A stretch of 12,584 bases of DNA from Saccoglossus kowalevskii (taxonomy: Eukaryota > Hemichordata > Enteropneusta > Harrimaniidae), in contig NW_003130488.1 in assembly GCF_000003605.2 (NCBI RefSeq), positions 1 through 12,584 of the forward strand, given 5' to 3'. The position numbers and the translations under genes were made by a program. The notes below the pieces were generated by a model that was not told where the DNA came from, searched no databases, and was given only the letters and a program-made list of their open reading frames with translations. Shown here piece after piece: positions 1 to 8,304 of this stretch (its first letter is position 1; each line of letters opens with the position of its first letter).

Positions 1-235
1 ACGGCGTGTAACCATACTGTGACTGTCCATTTCACGATGAATTACTACTTCAGTTGCGGAAATTGAAGATGTGAGGAATAAAACGAGAATAGCAGAAGCT
101 CCGTAACACTTTCAGGCTACTTCCAATATGGCGCCAGAAACAAACTGATTGTGATGTTGAGCCACGCGAGAAAGTGTGAGATCTATGTAAATATCACGCG
201 AGAGAGCATGAGATTTGCGTCATAAACATGGTTTA
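1..235. promoter_or_regulatory. Promoter-like, CpG-retaining segment with adjacent ETS and YY1-type motifs
   Basis: This segment keeps CpG dinucleotides (for example in 163-170, 195-202 and 130-135), while the repeats that follow have few. ACTTCC at 119-124 (GGAAGT on the other strand, an ETS-type core) is directly followed by AATATGGC at 125-132, which fits a YY1-type site. In known animal promoters this pairing lies close to a transcription start. Direction is unclear. The YY1 core reads AATATGGCG on the + strand, which would suit transcription toward the LDLa gene. On the - strand, however, an ATG at 30-28 with purine at -3 and G at +4 opens a frame running off the left edge. The segment could also be bidirectional, or an unrelated CpG-bearing repeat. 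Confidence 0.35.
163..226. repeat. Two-copy 32-bp direct repeat starting CACGCGAGA
   Basis: Copies at 163-194 and 195-226 lie head to tail. Both start CACGCGAGA and continue with a GTGAGAT or ATGAGAT core; most positions match. The TCTCGCG core on the - strand resembles CG-rich promoter motifs. The pair sits just beside the ETS/YY1-like sites, so it may be a duplicated regulatory site, but no function is shown. Confidence 0.55.
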
Positions 236-354
236 ATATTACACATTAAACCTGTAATAATAAATTAACTTTACTAGTATTAATTGTAAGTTGATGCAAT
301 TGTAAGATTTAGATTATTGATACCTAAATTAAAAAGTACAGGGCTAATAACACA

Positions 355-1691
355 ACCATGTATTCAAGATTAGTTTTGGGTAATTTGCATAATAATTAGC
401 TGATTTTTAGCTGTTCCATGACTGTTCCACTGATATCTGAAAAACCACTCATTGGATTTTGATGAAACTAGACACATGGATGCTCTGAACTAATGCACAG
501 ATTTGATTAGTTTTGGGTAAAAATCCATGAATATTAATTACCTAATTTGCATGATAATTAACTGATATTAGGCTGTTCCATGACTGTTCCACTGATATTT
601 GAAGAACCACTCATTGGATTTTGATGAAACTTGGCACATGGAAGCTCTGAATTAATGCGCAGATTTGATTAATTTTGGGTATAAATCTGTTTATATTAAT
701 TACCTAATTTGCATAATGATTAATCAATTTTTGGCTTTTCCACTGATATCTCAAGTACTAATCATAACATTTCAATAAAACTTGGTACATAGATGTCATA
801 TGACACTTCACAGACCTGATACTTTTTCGGGTAATATCAGTACATATTAATTACCTAATTTGCATAATTAATTAATTTTCAGCTCTTGATATTTCAAGTA
901 GTAATGATCACATTTCAATGAAACCTGGTATATAGTTACTTGAGGACTGTGAAGAGACCTAATTAGTTTTTGGATCAATATTTGTGCATATTAATCACCT
1001 TATTAGCATAATTAGTTAATTTTCAGCTTTTCACCTGATATCTCAAGTACTAATCATCACATTTCATTGAGACTTGTGACATAGATCTTCTAGGACTATG
1101 CAGAGACCTGATTAATATTAGGGTAAATAATTGTACTTATTAATTACCTAATTTGCATAACTAGTTAATTTTTTGCTGTTCCATGACTGTTGCACTAATG
1201 TCTAAAGAACCACTCATTGGTTTTTAATGACACTTTTAAAGAGTACTCATCATCACATTTCAATGAACCTGGGACTATACACCATATTAGTTTTTGGTAA
1301 ATATTTATGCTTCTTAATCACCTAATTAACATAATTAATTAATACTGGTATCATAAATGCTCTAGAAAAACAGACAGCCTGATTAATTTTGGGGTAAAAT
1401 CTGTTCATATTAACTCTCTAATTAGCATAATAGTTAATAATTGTTTTATTCTAATCACATTTCAATGAATTTTGGTACATAGATATTACATTATGCAGAT
1501 CTTATTTTACATTGTGACGACCTTATTAGTTTTACACTCAATTCTGTTCATATTAGTTACCTTATTTGCTTAAGCTTTTCCATCAATATCTCAATTCAAT
1601 TTATTCAATTATTTATTCAAAGTTCAATTAATTTTTAATGTGTCTTCAATACTCTCAGCACACGGGAGTTCTTTCTAAGCTTTCTTTGATT
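355..1691 (+). repeat. Dispersed tandem-core element, copy 1 (about nine divergent units)
   Basis: About nine head-to-tail, diverged units. A typical unit runs: TTCCACTGATATCTCAAG, then a TCATCACATTTCAATGAAAC-like block, then TACATAGATGCTC, then GATTAGTTTTGGGTAAA, then ATTACCTAATTTGCATAATT. Exact ATTTGCAT lies at 383, 545, 707, 858 and 1151; changed forms such as TTAGCAT or TTAACAT mark further units near 985, 1325, 1420 and 1562. The first two intervals are both 162 bp; later units are shorter. The copy ends in a non-repeated tail (1629-1691: AATGTGTCTTCAATACTCTC, then GTTCTTTCTAAGCTTTCTTT) that recurs at the end of copy 2, so this is a bounded element and not a plain satellite. No coding capacity is visible. 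The architecture (tandem core plus constant ends) resembles bivalve pearl elements and Helentron-associated (DINE-like) elements; that is a structural comparison only. The left boundary is uncertain. Confidence 0.75.
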
Positions 1692-2762
1692 AATAATGGT
1701 ACAATGGCCACTGTTACTCTTCTGTAATTACCTGGAACTATAATTAAACAAAGCTAGTTTAATTGCAAAGGTTGAAAATTTGAACCATGCAAACTATGTT
1801 TGTACCTCATTTTGAATGTTGTACGTGTTATAACTCTTTATCCACTTCACCCTAGACATTCTGTTAGTCTCACAGGTATATCAAAACCTCACTTGATATG
1901 CAGAGTTGAATTGCATGAGACCAATTTAACACTTTCAAAATTGTTACTATATGATTGCAGTCATAATCAAATTTGCATTGCTAGGTTTAAATTGAGTGTA
2001 CACAATATTATGATTACCCCATCAACTATGAAGGACTCATACCACTAATTGAATTTCCATAGATGACAATGTTAACATATATGACGAGATTGCTATATGA
2101 AAATGACGAAGAAAGTTGAAAATATGGCTCAAAAATGGGAAATCAACATGCCAGTAATCAACCATATGAAAAAAACTAACATGTTGGCCAGCTCAAATTC
2201 AGGTAAACAAGACACATCTACTGTATTTGGATTGCACCAAGAGAAATCACTGAAAAAAAACCAAGATTAGAACATCCAAATACACACAGAATAAACCCAC
2301 AGGTACACAGCCGCTAAGTAGTAAACAAAAGACCACATGTTGGTCTCACCTCTGACCCAGGTGATTACGCCCTCAAACAGGGAGCACCTGAGAAAAAAAA
2401 TATTTAAAAAATGTCATTGGTTCTTGCTAGGCATTTAAATTGAGGGCTACGAGCAGCCATTGGTTAATTAGTGGCATGAGACCTGAAGTGTTCCTAAAAC
2501 TATGACCAAGAGCATGCATGCGATGTCTGTTCCAAAGGAAATAATGAAATTTGCTTTGAAATCATATGTATTTGTCCCACATGGCTCATATAAATCATGA
2601 AACCATGTTTGATAAATAGGTTATTCTATGATATTACACAGATATATAAGACAAGAACAACTACCGAGATAACTCAACACAGCATTTGTCATATAATAAC
2701 ATCAAAATATTTCATGCGAGTATGTAAAGATAAGACAGTAATGATTTCAACTAATTTTTTAG
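1692..2762 (+). other. Non-coding stretch upstream of the first LDLa exon
   Basis: No supported gene. Probably intron if the gene starts further left. It ends in a usable 3' splice site (TTTTTTAG at 2755-2762). A GC-richer patch at 2331-2390 can form small hairpins: GACCA/TGGTC (2331-2345), CACCT/AGGTG (2347-2363), and CAGGTG/CACCTG (2358-2390). The last two compete for the same AGGTG, and the patch is followed by a run of A. A frame open from 2085, with ATG at 2097, ends at a CAG/GTAAAC donor after 2202 in phase 1, which would splice in frame to the LDLa exon. Its encoded lysine- and methionine-rich peptide looks like no known domain. Confidence 0.5.
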
Positions 2763-2885
2763 GGCAGTGTTATGGAACAGATTTTATGTGTGAACATGAT
2801 TCAAGCTGCATACCAAGATATTGGGCTTGCGATGGTGTTCCAGACTGTCCTAATGGTGGTGATGAACATGCTGCTATATGTGGTG
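2763..2885 (+). CDS. Internal exon encoding LDL-receptor class A domain 1
   Basis: The exon is 123 bp, phase 1 at both ends (AG at 2761-2762, perfect GTGAGT donor at 2886-2891), and encodes one complete LDLa module. All six cysteines are present with family spacing: CYGTDFMC, EHDSSC, IPRYWAC, DGVPDC, PNGGDEHAAIC. The calcium-cage residues are intact: W of YWAC, D of CDG, D of PDC, and the final DE; an N replaces the usual non-ligand D before G. LDLa modules are Ca2+-dependent, disulfide-bonded extracellular ligand-binding domains of LDL-receptor-like proteins and many secreted or membrane proteins. A symmetrical 1-1 exon per module is the classic arrangement for shuffled domains. The open frame extends upstream to ATG 2597, but that part reads as intron. 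Junction with the next LDLa exon: G + CA gives Ala, in frame. The ligand is unknown. Confidence 0.88.
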
Positions 2886-3755
2886 GTGAGTTACTTATTT
2901 GTAGGCCGTCCCACTGTGATGTTATATGACCAGCATGTGAATGTGTGATAACAAATGTCCCTCATTGGTCAACACTGGCTCGCAATCTGCTGCGACAACT
3001 ATGCCCATGATTTGATTTGCAACACATACTTCAATAATAGAAGCACACATGCATGCAAAACTTTAACAGGTGTGACGGCCTATAGCATAGGTAGTACTGT
3101 AAAATGTGTATTTTGTAAGCTGTGTATTTCAAGTTTGTCTAAATCTTAAAATCGTGGTCTGTAAATATGTCCGAATCATTTCTCGCAAATGAACATGGCT
3201 TTGTGATCAGGATCATACGTACTGGGTTATGTGTGCATGTGATCATTTTAAGTCCCTATAATAGTCTGTGTGTCCATCTTTTCATCTCACATCATAACTC
3301 TGATCTGGTTGAACAACAAACTCAGCAAATTTCTTTTACAATTCATGTACATTTAAGGATATATTTTTAAGCTATAAAAAAGTAAATGACATGTTATTAT
3401 ACAAGGATACTGTATTATATACCTTTGGTAAGTCTATCCATTTGGTAATATCTACAGTGAGATTGACTACAGGTGAAAGGGGGGAGGTACTGTGCAATCT
3501 CAATGATTGTTGACTCCTGCGATCAAAGCACACAATGGGAGTCTTTGCAGTTAGTTTGTGTGTGTTTGCCTGTATGGTACCAACGTTGTGATCACTCAAG
3601 TTCAATTTAACTTTACATTGACTTGTGATGACAGGACCTACATGTACATTGTGATGACCCTCACTATTTTCATAATTTATATTAATGTTTAATCAAATTT
3701 AAGTTAAGTTTGCGTAGCTTAGGTTTAGTAAAGGGGGAAGGTATTTATATTAACA
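2886..3755 (+). other. Left part of the intron between LDLa exons 1 and 2, nothing recognised
   Basis: AT-rich sequence with short open frames on both strands and no cysteine pattern, domain or splice-flanked coding block that I can recognise. A 77-codon - strand frame (3372-3605) has no recognisable features. Treated as intron. Confidence 0.6.
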
Positions 3756-3891
3756 TTAATACAATTGTACCATATCTACCCAATTACAACACAATTCTAC
3801 GTTGAATTGCATTGTAGTTAAGTTAATTAAATTCCAATTAAAATGCAACCCTATATAGGAACGCATTTTAATCAAGTTCATATTGCAACTA

Positions 3892-4099
3892 CTGTAAAAT
3901 GACTAATTTTCACTGGGTTTAAATTTCACTGATTTACCTTTTCAGGCGTATTCAGTGGGTTTTAAATTCACGGTTTTATCATTTAGACAATGTGTTCTAT
4001 GCTAAATTTTACATATTCATTGGGTTTTAATTTAGCGCATTTTTCCAGTCAGCGAAATAAGCTAAATTAAAACCCAGTGAATAATTACCCCCTTTACAG
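3892..4099. mobile_element. 208-bp MITE 1, CTGTAAA termini, TA target duplication
   Basis: Non-autonomous inverted-repeat element. The left end reads CTGTAAAATGACTAATTTTC; the right end, reverse complemented, reads CTGTAAAGGGGGTAATTATT; both go on into CACTGGGTTT. TA flanks both ends (3890-3891 and 4100-4101), a duplication typical of TA-targeting cut-and-paste families such as Tc1/mariner. Inside, a TTCANTGGGTTTTAA-like motif recurs in forward orientation (about 3909, 3950, 4017) and once inverted, so 4014-4036 and 4061-4083 form a 23-bp near-perfect stem. There is no ORF. It has exactly the same length as the element at 8418-8625 and similar ends, so the two belong to one family. It sits inside the leader of the copy 2 repeat and so inserted later. 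Confidence 0.8.
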
Positions 4100-4161
4100 T
4101 ATATTAAAAGTTAATTCAACTATATTAAAAGTTAATTCAACTATATTAAAAGTTAATCCAA
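4100..4161. repeat. Three copies of a 21-bp tandem repeat
   Basis: Units start at 4100, 4121 and 4142 (TATATTAAAAGTTAATTCAA, then C). The first two are identical; the third has one substitution (ATCC for ATTC) and is cut one base short. The first unit starts at the TA that flanks MITE 1, so the MITE inserted at the edge of the array. Confidence 0.95.
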
Positions 4162-4194
4162 TGTATGTCGTCACAATGATGGTACGTCGTGAAG

Positions 4195-4212
4195 GTGTGT
4201 GTGTGTGTGTGT
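4195..4212. repeat. (GT)9 microsatellite
   Basis: Nine uninterrupted GT dinucleotides, followed by a short G-rich run, just in front of the first core unit of the dispersed element. Likely length-polymorphic. Confidence 0.95.
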
Positions 4213-4949
4213 GGAGGGGGGGTGTCCGTCTGTTCCACTGATATCTCAAAAACCATACATCGGTTTTCCATGAAACTTAGTGCATAGATGCTCTGGCCAA
4301 TGTGCAGATTTAATGAGGTTTGGGTAAAAATCCATGCATAATAATTACCTAATTTGCATGATAATTAGCTAATTTTTAGCTGTTCCATAACTGTTCCTCT
4401 GATATTTAAAGAATCACTCATTGGATTTTGATGAAACTCAGTACATAGATGCTCTGAACTAATTTGATTAGTTTTGGGTGAAAATCTGTGCATAAAAATT
4501 ACCTAATTTGCATAGTTAATTTTCAAGTTTCACACTGATATTTCAAGTACTAATCATCAAATTTCAATGAAACTTGGTACATATATGCTCTAGGACAATA
4601 AACTGACCTGATTAGTTTTCGAATAAAATCTGCTCATATTATTACCCTAATTAGCATAATAATTCATAATTTTTTGGTTCTAATCACATTTCAATGAAAC
4701 TTGGTATAAAGATGGTCTGTTACATTGTGCAGACCTAGTTTTACACTCAAATCTGCTCATATTAATTACCTGATTTGCATAATTAGTTTTCAGCTTTTCC
4801 ATTAATATCTCAAGTACAAGTAATTTTGAAATAATTTTAATGTGTCTCCAATACTCTCAGGAGTTCTTTCTAAGCTTTCTTTGATTTTTGTGAATGTTCT
4901 TATGAATAATTCTTTTTTCGATTTCATTCACATTTCATTTTATATATAG

Positions 4950-5075
4950 CATGTGATGAATACTCATTTACCTGTTCTGACGGTGCTTGTATTCCATCCT
5001 ATTGGGTGTGTGATAGACGTCGAGACTGTTTTGATGGTATAGATGAATTAGTATGTTATGATGACTTGGCTAATG
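4950..5075 (+). CDS. Internal exon encoding LDL-receptor class A domain 2
   Basis: The exon is 126 bp, phase 1 at both ends (TATATATAG acceptor ending 4949, GTTAGT donor at 5076-5081; an in-frame TAG follows at 5078). It encodes a second complete LDLa module: [35 protein letters not shown]. All six cysteines, the aromatic F before Cys2, the IP-x-x-W element and the calcium ligands (W, D, D, DE) are conserved. An Arg-rich DRRRDC segment replaces the more usual CDGxxDC and adds positive charge in the calcium loop; whether this changes ligand choice is unknown. The tail YDDLAN links to the next exon: G + AC gives Asp, so the protein continues into LAEATDLQL and the TM helix. With exon 1 this makes a tandem LDLa pair right before the membrane. 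Confidence 0.9.
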
Positions 5076-6782
5076 GTTAGTATAAGTACATATAATGGTT
5101 ATTATTATACATCTGTCGTCACCGTATTTGGCGGTATTTTACATGGTATTTTTCATCCTACCATAATAGGATACCATAATCATGATTACGCGCATAAGCG
5201 TTCTCTAATAATAAAAACAAATGGCTGCCACCAGGGTTTGACCGGACTCGCTGATTCTGTTCTAAAATTTTTGGATTTCGGCATTCCCATGATGTACCCT
5301 TGGAGGGAAAAGATGTATAATAATAAGGTTATTACGAGGATATCTCAAATTATGCACTTCGTGCATACTTAAGTATCCTCATAATAACCTCATAGTATTG
5401 TGATTACTGATTATATATCTAGACATCAAAACAATAGCCCTCCATAAAAAGACATTCTTTGCAATTGTTAAAACATTTCCTCTTTTTGGGACATTCTTGG
5501 TTATTATCACTGCTTTTTTGTTGCCTAAGTAATTCATGTTCCCAATGACCTAACTAATCGTTGAAAAGATTTGACAAAAATTGGTTCTTTTTTTGGCCTT
5601 GACCTTTTTTCACTTGAAAACACAAAGATGATTATAGACTAAATTTTCAAGGACGCAGGTCATTTGGATCAGACGACTTCCTTTGTTTTGAGTTTGTTGC
5701 GTGCCTAGAAACAAAGCAACGTTGTTTTTTTGGTGAATATGTTGATATGTCAGTTGAACAATTTTAACAATTTCCTAATGGAACGTCTCCTGTATAAATA
5801 GTCCTCTACTGCTCAAAATTTGGCAATGGCACTAGCCCAAAATGAACTTCCTGTTCAGCGTGTCTTTGATTGTATCAATAATGTTCACGTTGCTGTACGT
5901 AAAGACACACTCAAGAACTTGACAATGTTCACTCTTAGACCACTAAGCAAATAGACGGAAATACCATTTATATCAATAATGAAGACTGATGAATTCTGGC
6001 CGGGATATTTAAAGTTCATTCCTATGCAATTGCGATTCTCAATTTCTATGTGTAAAATCATATCGCTGGTGTGGACAGCTATACGGCTGACTGTTTTGGT
6101 TTTGTGTCTCTCTCTGGACACGGGCAACTGAGTTTCAGCTTTTGGACACATTTTGTATGTACCAGACAGAAACTGATAAGGAAGTATTAAGTAAGTAAAT
6201 GGTCCAAGGCATAGTCAACATGGGAATAAAAGGTAGGACCTGAAGATAGCGTCCTCATACAGCATTAATGAACGAAATTCACATTACAATCTCATGTTTC
6301 TGAATAATCAGATATTTATGCTGGAGAACACAGCATACATGTGCTGGAAATAGCCAAGTACACAGTGTAGTCAAATCAGTAAGCAAAAGATACTACAGAT
6401 CCTATGGAAAATGAAAATGAAACTACAAAATAAATACCTGTAGCACCCATAGACAAGCTGACAATCCTAATATCATTAAATGGCCAGATGTGAGTTTTGA
6501 ATCTCATTTATCATTATAGCAAGGAAAATAATTATTTCTTAAGTCCAGGTTAAAGAATAACTTCTCTAATTAATATTTCATAGATATTTTTGTTAATGTA
6601 CATGTATGTATTAAGATATGCACAATCAAATGATAATGATCTACACATGCAACTATAGTACACATGCAAAGTAAACAAAATTATCGAGAGTGATTTTGGA
6701 TTTGTTAAAAATTTACCAACTTGCTTTGACATGTAACGAAAGCTACTCACTACAAAAGCCACTTCATCACAAAGCTACTAGT
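5076..6782 (+). other. Left part of the intron before the TM exon, no supported gene
   Basis: Non-coding as far as I can see. 5326-5390 holds a nested hairpin listed separately. About 5640-6240 keeps more CpG than its surroundings, and on the - strand a frame of about 105 codons is open here (ATG at 6151, stop at 5885-5887). The encoded peptide shows no recognisable motif, and the stretch may be a decayed transposon or chance. 6240-6782 is AT-rich with nothing recognised. Confidence 0.5.
5326..5390. repeat. Nested stem-loop with 17-bp outer arms
   Basis: Outer arms 5326-5342 (AGGTTATTACGAGGATA) and 5374-5390 (TATCCTCATAATAACCT) are complementary except for one position. The loop holds a second perfect hairpin, TATGCAC-TTC-GTGCATA (5351-5367). 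The palindrome is imperfect only once, so it is either young or under constraint. It could be the remains of a small inverted-repeat element or a structured RNA within the intron; no partner copy is in the window. Confidence 0.7.
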
Positions 6783-7062
6783 ATTAATATAATTGTACCA
6801 TACCTACCCCCTTCACTGAACTAAAGCTTCACAAACATTTCTATGTTAAGTTATTCAATTAAACTTGAATTAACAACAACATTGGTAACCCGTGTGCACA
6901 TGTTCGTCTGTGAATTCCACTGATATATCAAGAACAAATGTTGGTTTTCGATAAGACTTGTTGCATATATGCTCTGGGCTAATGTGCAGATTTGATTATG
7001 TTTTGGGTGAAATTCTGTGCACATTAATTACCTAATTTGCGTAATTAGTCAATTTTTCCATT
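6783..7062 (+). repeat. Dispersed tandem-core element, copy 3 (leader plus one unit, truncated)
   Basis: 6784-6808 matches the leader of copy 2 (ATAATTGTACCATACC, then TACCC), followed by a diverged segment, then one core unit from about 6905 (TTCCACTGATATATCAAG, GCTCTGGGCTAATGTGCAGA, TTTTGGGTGAAA, TTACCTAATTTGCGTAATTA). The octamer is changed to ATTTGCGT. This unit is closest to the first core unit of copy 2 (both have a GCTCTGG, then AATGTGCAGATTT block), so copy 3 keeps the 5' end and lacks the remaining units and the tail. Confidence 0.65.
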
Positions 7063-7486
7063 TTTATTATAGTTTGGAATCAGTCTCTGCTAATGGATAC
7101 AGTGGTACTTAGATTATTTGACTTGCACACATATATGTAATCTGAAACATAAAATCATAATGACTCGTTTCAGGATTAGCAGTCATGTATTAGAAATAGA
7201 GAAGGGTAGACATACCCAACCCAAAATACCTTTAAAAAACAGAAGGTGTAGCAATGATCCCAGAACAAAATTGAAAATGAAGAACATTTTTTCATGGAAT
7301 ACCAAACAGAAAGCCAAAAGTTATTTAATATAATATCAATATTCTAGAAGAATTAAAAGTGATGTCCAGATATTTATGAGTTCAAGAGAAGACATAATAA
7401 TAAGCCAAGCTAGTGAATATTTATACCAAATATTTTTATCAGAAATTATAGCAATGACTGACATTTTACTTACACTAAGTATTATA
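7063..7486 (+). other. Intronic stretch with nothing recognised
   Basis: AT-rich sequence between repeat copy 3 and the 7489-8205 inverted-repeat element. A 71-codon frame (7118-7333) shows no domain and reads as chance. Confidence 0.6.
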
Positions 7487-7488
7487 TA

Positions 7489-8205
7489 CTGGATTCTGCC
7501 GTAAATTTGCCGATCCGAAAAATCAACCTGGGCGGTTACATGGCTGGTGGGCCCTTATTTGGGGTTCAAATTTCAAAAATTTATCATCAAATATTTTTTT
7601 GGGGGGGGGCTTATATTTTCATTGAAAAATCCACCTACGCCGATTTTCAACACCGGCAATTGTATACATTTTTTTCTAGCTGGATTAACAATTTAGACAG
7701 CGCATCTTTCTCATTAACGAACCTCGTGTGACCTGAGATGATGTTCTTTGACCTGACAGGTCAAATCGATAATTAACCAATACCATAGAACATTTATATA
7801 TGTTAATGTTATTGAAGTCAGCGCGGAAGAGACTTGCCGATGTTGTTGTACGATTTTTTGGCTTGGATTTCGATTGGAAAGCGGCATGATTTGTTTTTAA
7901 ATAAAAAAATTAGTTGTTTTCAAAAGATAAACTGAGCATTTAAAGAATAATTTAACATTATTTACAGCGATAACAGCTCATTGTCGAAACGAAGCTAACC
8001 CATTCACGCTGGTCGTAATAAACATCAATACTCTTGAATAGGTGTCAATGACTACGGCGAAACTTTCAGGCATCAGAAAAGATTAAAATAACACCTTAAA
8101 AAACTGCTGAAAAATCGCCCTGGGCGGTTTCTTGGTCCCATTTTATTTTTTTAAAAACCCGAACTGCCGTTTAACGGCCCTGGGTGAATTTACTGCAAAA
8201 TCCAG
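7489..8205. mobile_element. About 717-bp inverted-repeat element with TA flanks
   Basis: The left end CTGGATTCTGCCGTAAATT (7489-7507) matches the reverse complement of the right end, CTGGATTTTGCAGTAAATT (8187-8205), at all but two positions. TA lies on both sides (7487-7488 and 8206-8207). A subterminal 27-bp block at 7517-7543 (GAAAAATCAACCTGGGCGGT, then TACATGG) recurs in the same orientation at 8109-8135, with a third partial copy near 7624. Interior sequence keeps CpG, unlike the nearby intron, which fits a recent arrival. It has a T7G9 run (ending 7609), a perfect 13-bp palindrome GCCGTTTAACGGC (8166-8178) and a 19-bp palindrome at 7747-7765. No transposase frame is visible, so it is probably non-autonomous. 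The CTG...CAG ends and TA flanks recall the 208-bp MITEs. Confidence 0.65.
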
Positions 8206-8304
8206 TATATTGTATTTTATTGCTGTAAACCAATTGAAACTATTATACGTACATACATACAGTATATATATGTACTTATATATCTGTTCTTTTCTATTTT
8301 ATAG

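Larger units (their letters stand above)
3756..4885 (+). repeat. Dispersed tandem-core element, copy 2 (interrupted by a MITE)
   Basis: Second copy of the 355-1691 family. The core (4215-4830) has about four to five units; exact ATTTGCAT lies at 4352, 4506 and 4773, and a TTAGCAT variant near 4650. The tail at 4832-4885 (AATGTGTCTCCAATACTCTC, then GAGTTCTTTCTAAGCTTTC) matches copy 1's tail except for about 7 bases missing here. A leader is visible: 3756-3781 (ATACAATTGTACCATATC, then TACCC) matches 6784-6808 in front of copy 3. Between leader and core lie the 208-bp MITE at 3892-4099, a 3 x 21 bp tandem repeat and a (GT)9 tract. A hairpin with perfect 10-bp arms (ATTAAAATGC 3837-3846, GCATTTTAAT 3863-3872) lies in the leader. 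The element ends only about 65 bp before the next LDLa exon, inside the intron. Confidence 0.65.

Noticed and set aside
1696-1723. MVQWPLLLF followed by a phase-1 donor (GTAATT) as signal-peptide exon for the LDLa gene
   Set aside because: Nine residues are too short for a signal peptide, the donor is weak, and it lies right after the tail of a repeat.
2597-2929. 110-codon frame from ATG 2597 through the LDLa module as a stand-alone small protein
   Set aside because: Only 2763-2885 has domain content; good phase-1 splice sites flank it, and the N-terminal part has no signal peptide. The rest reads as intron.
3372-3605. 77-codon - strand frame as a gene
   Set aside because: Low-complexity composition match to flanking intron, no motif, no splice or promoter context.
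355-4885. CRISPR-like interpretation of the regular repeats
   Set aside because: Units are long, diverged and contiguous without spacers, in a eukaryotic intron context.
1629-4950. Idea that the LDLa exon and its upstream repeat were duplicated together
   Set aside because: Distance from repeat tail to exon differs greatly (about 1070 bp versus 65 bp) and the sequence between them does not match, so separate insertions fit better.
5058-5372. 104-codon + strand frame after LDLa exon 2
   Set aside because: It overlaps the exon end in another frame and runs into the hairpin; no domain, so chance.
7507-7731. 74-codon frame in the inverted-repeat element as a transposase fragment
   Set aside because: It spans a T7G9 homopolymer and a subterminal repeat, starts without a clear ATG, and no transposase motif is visible.
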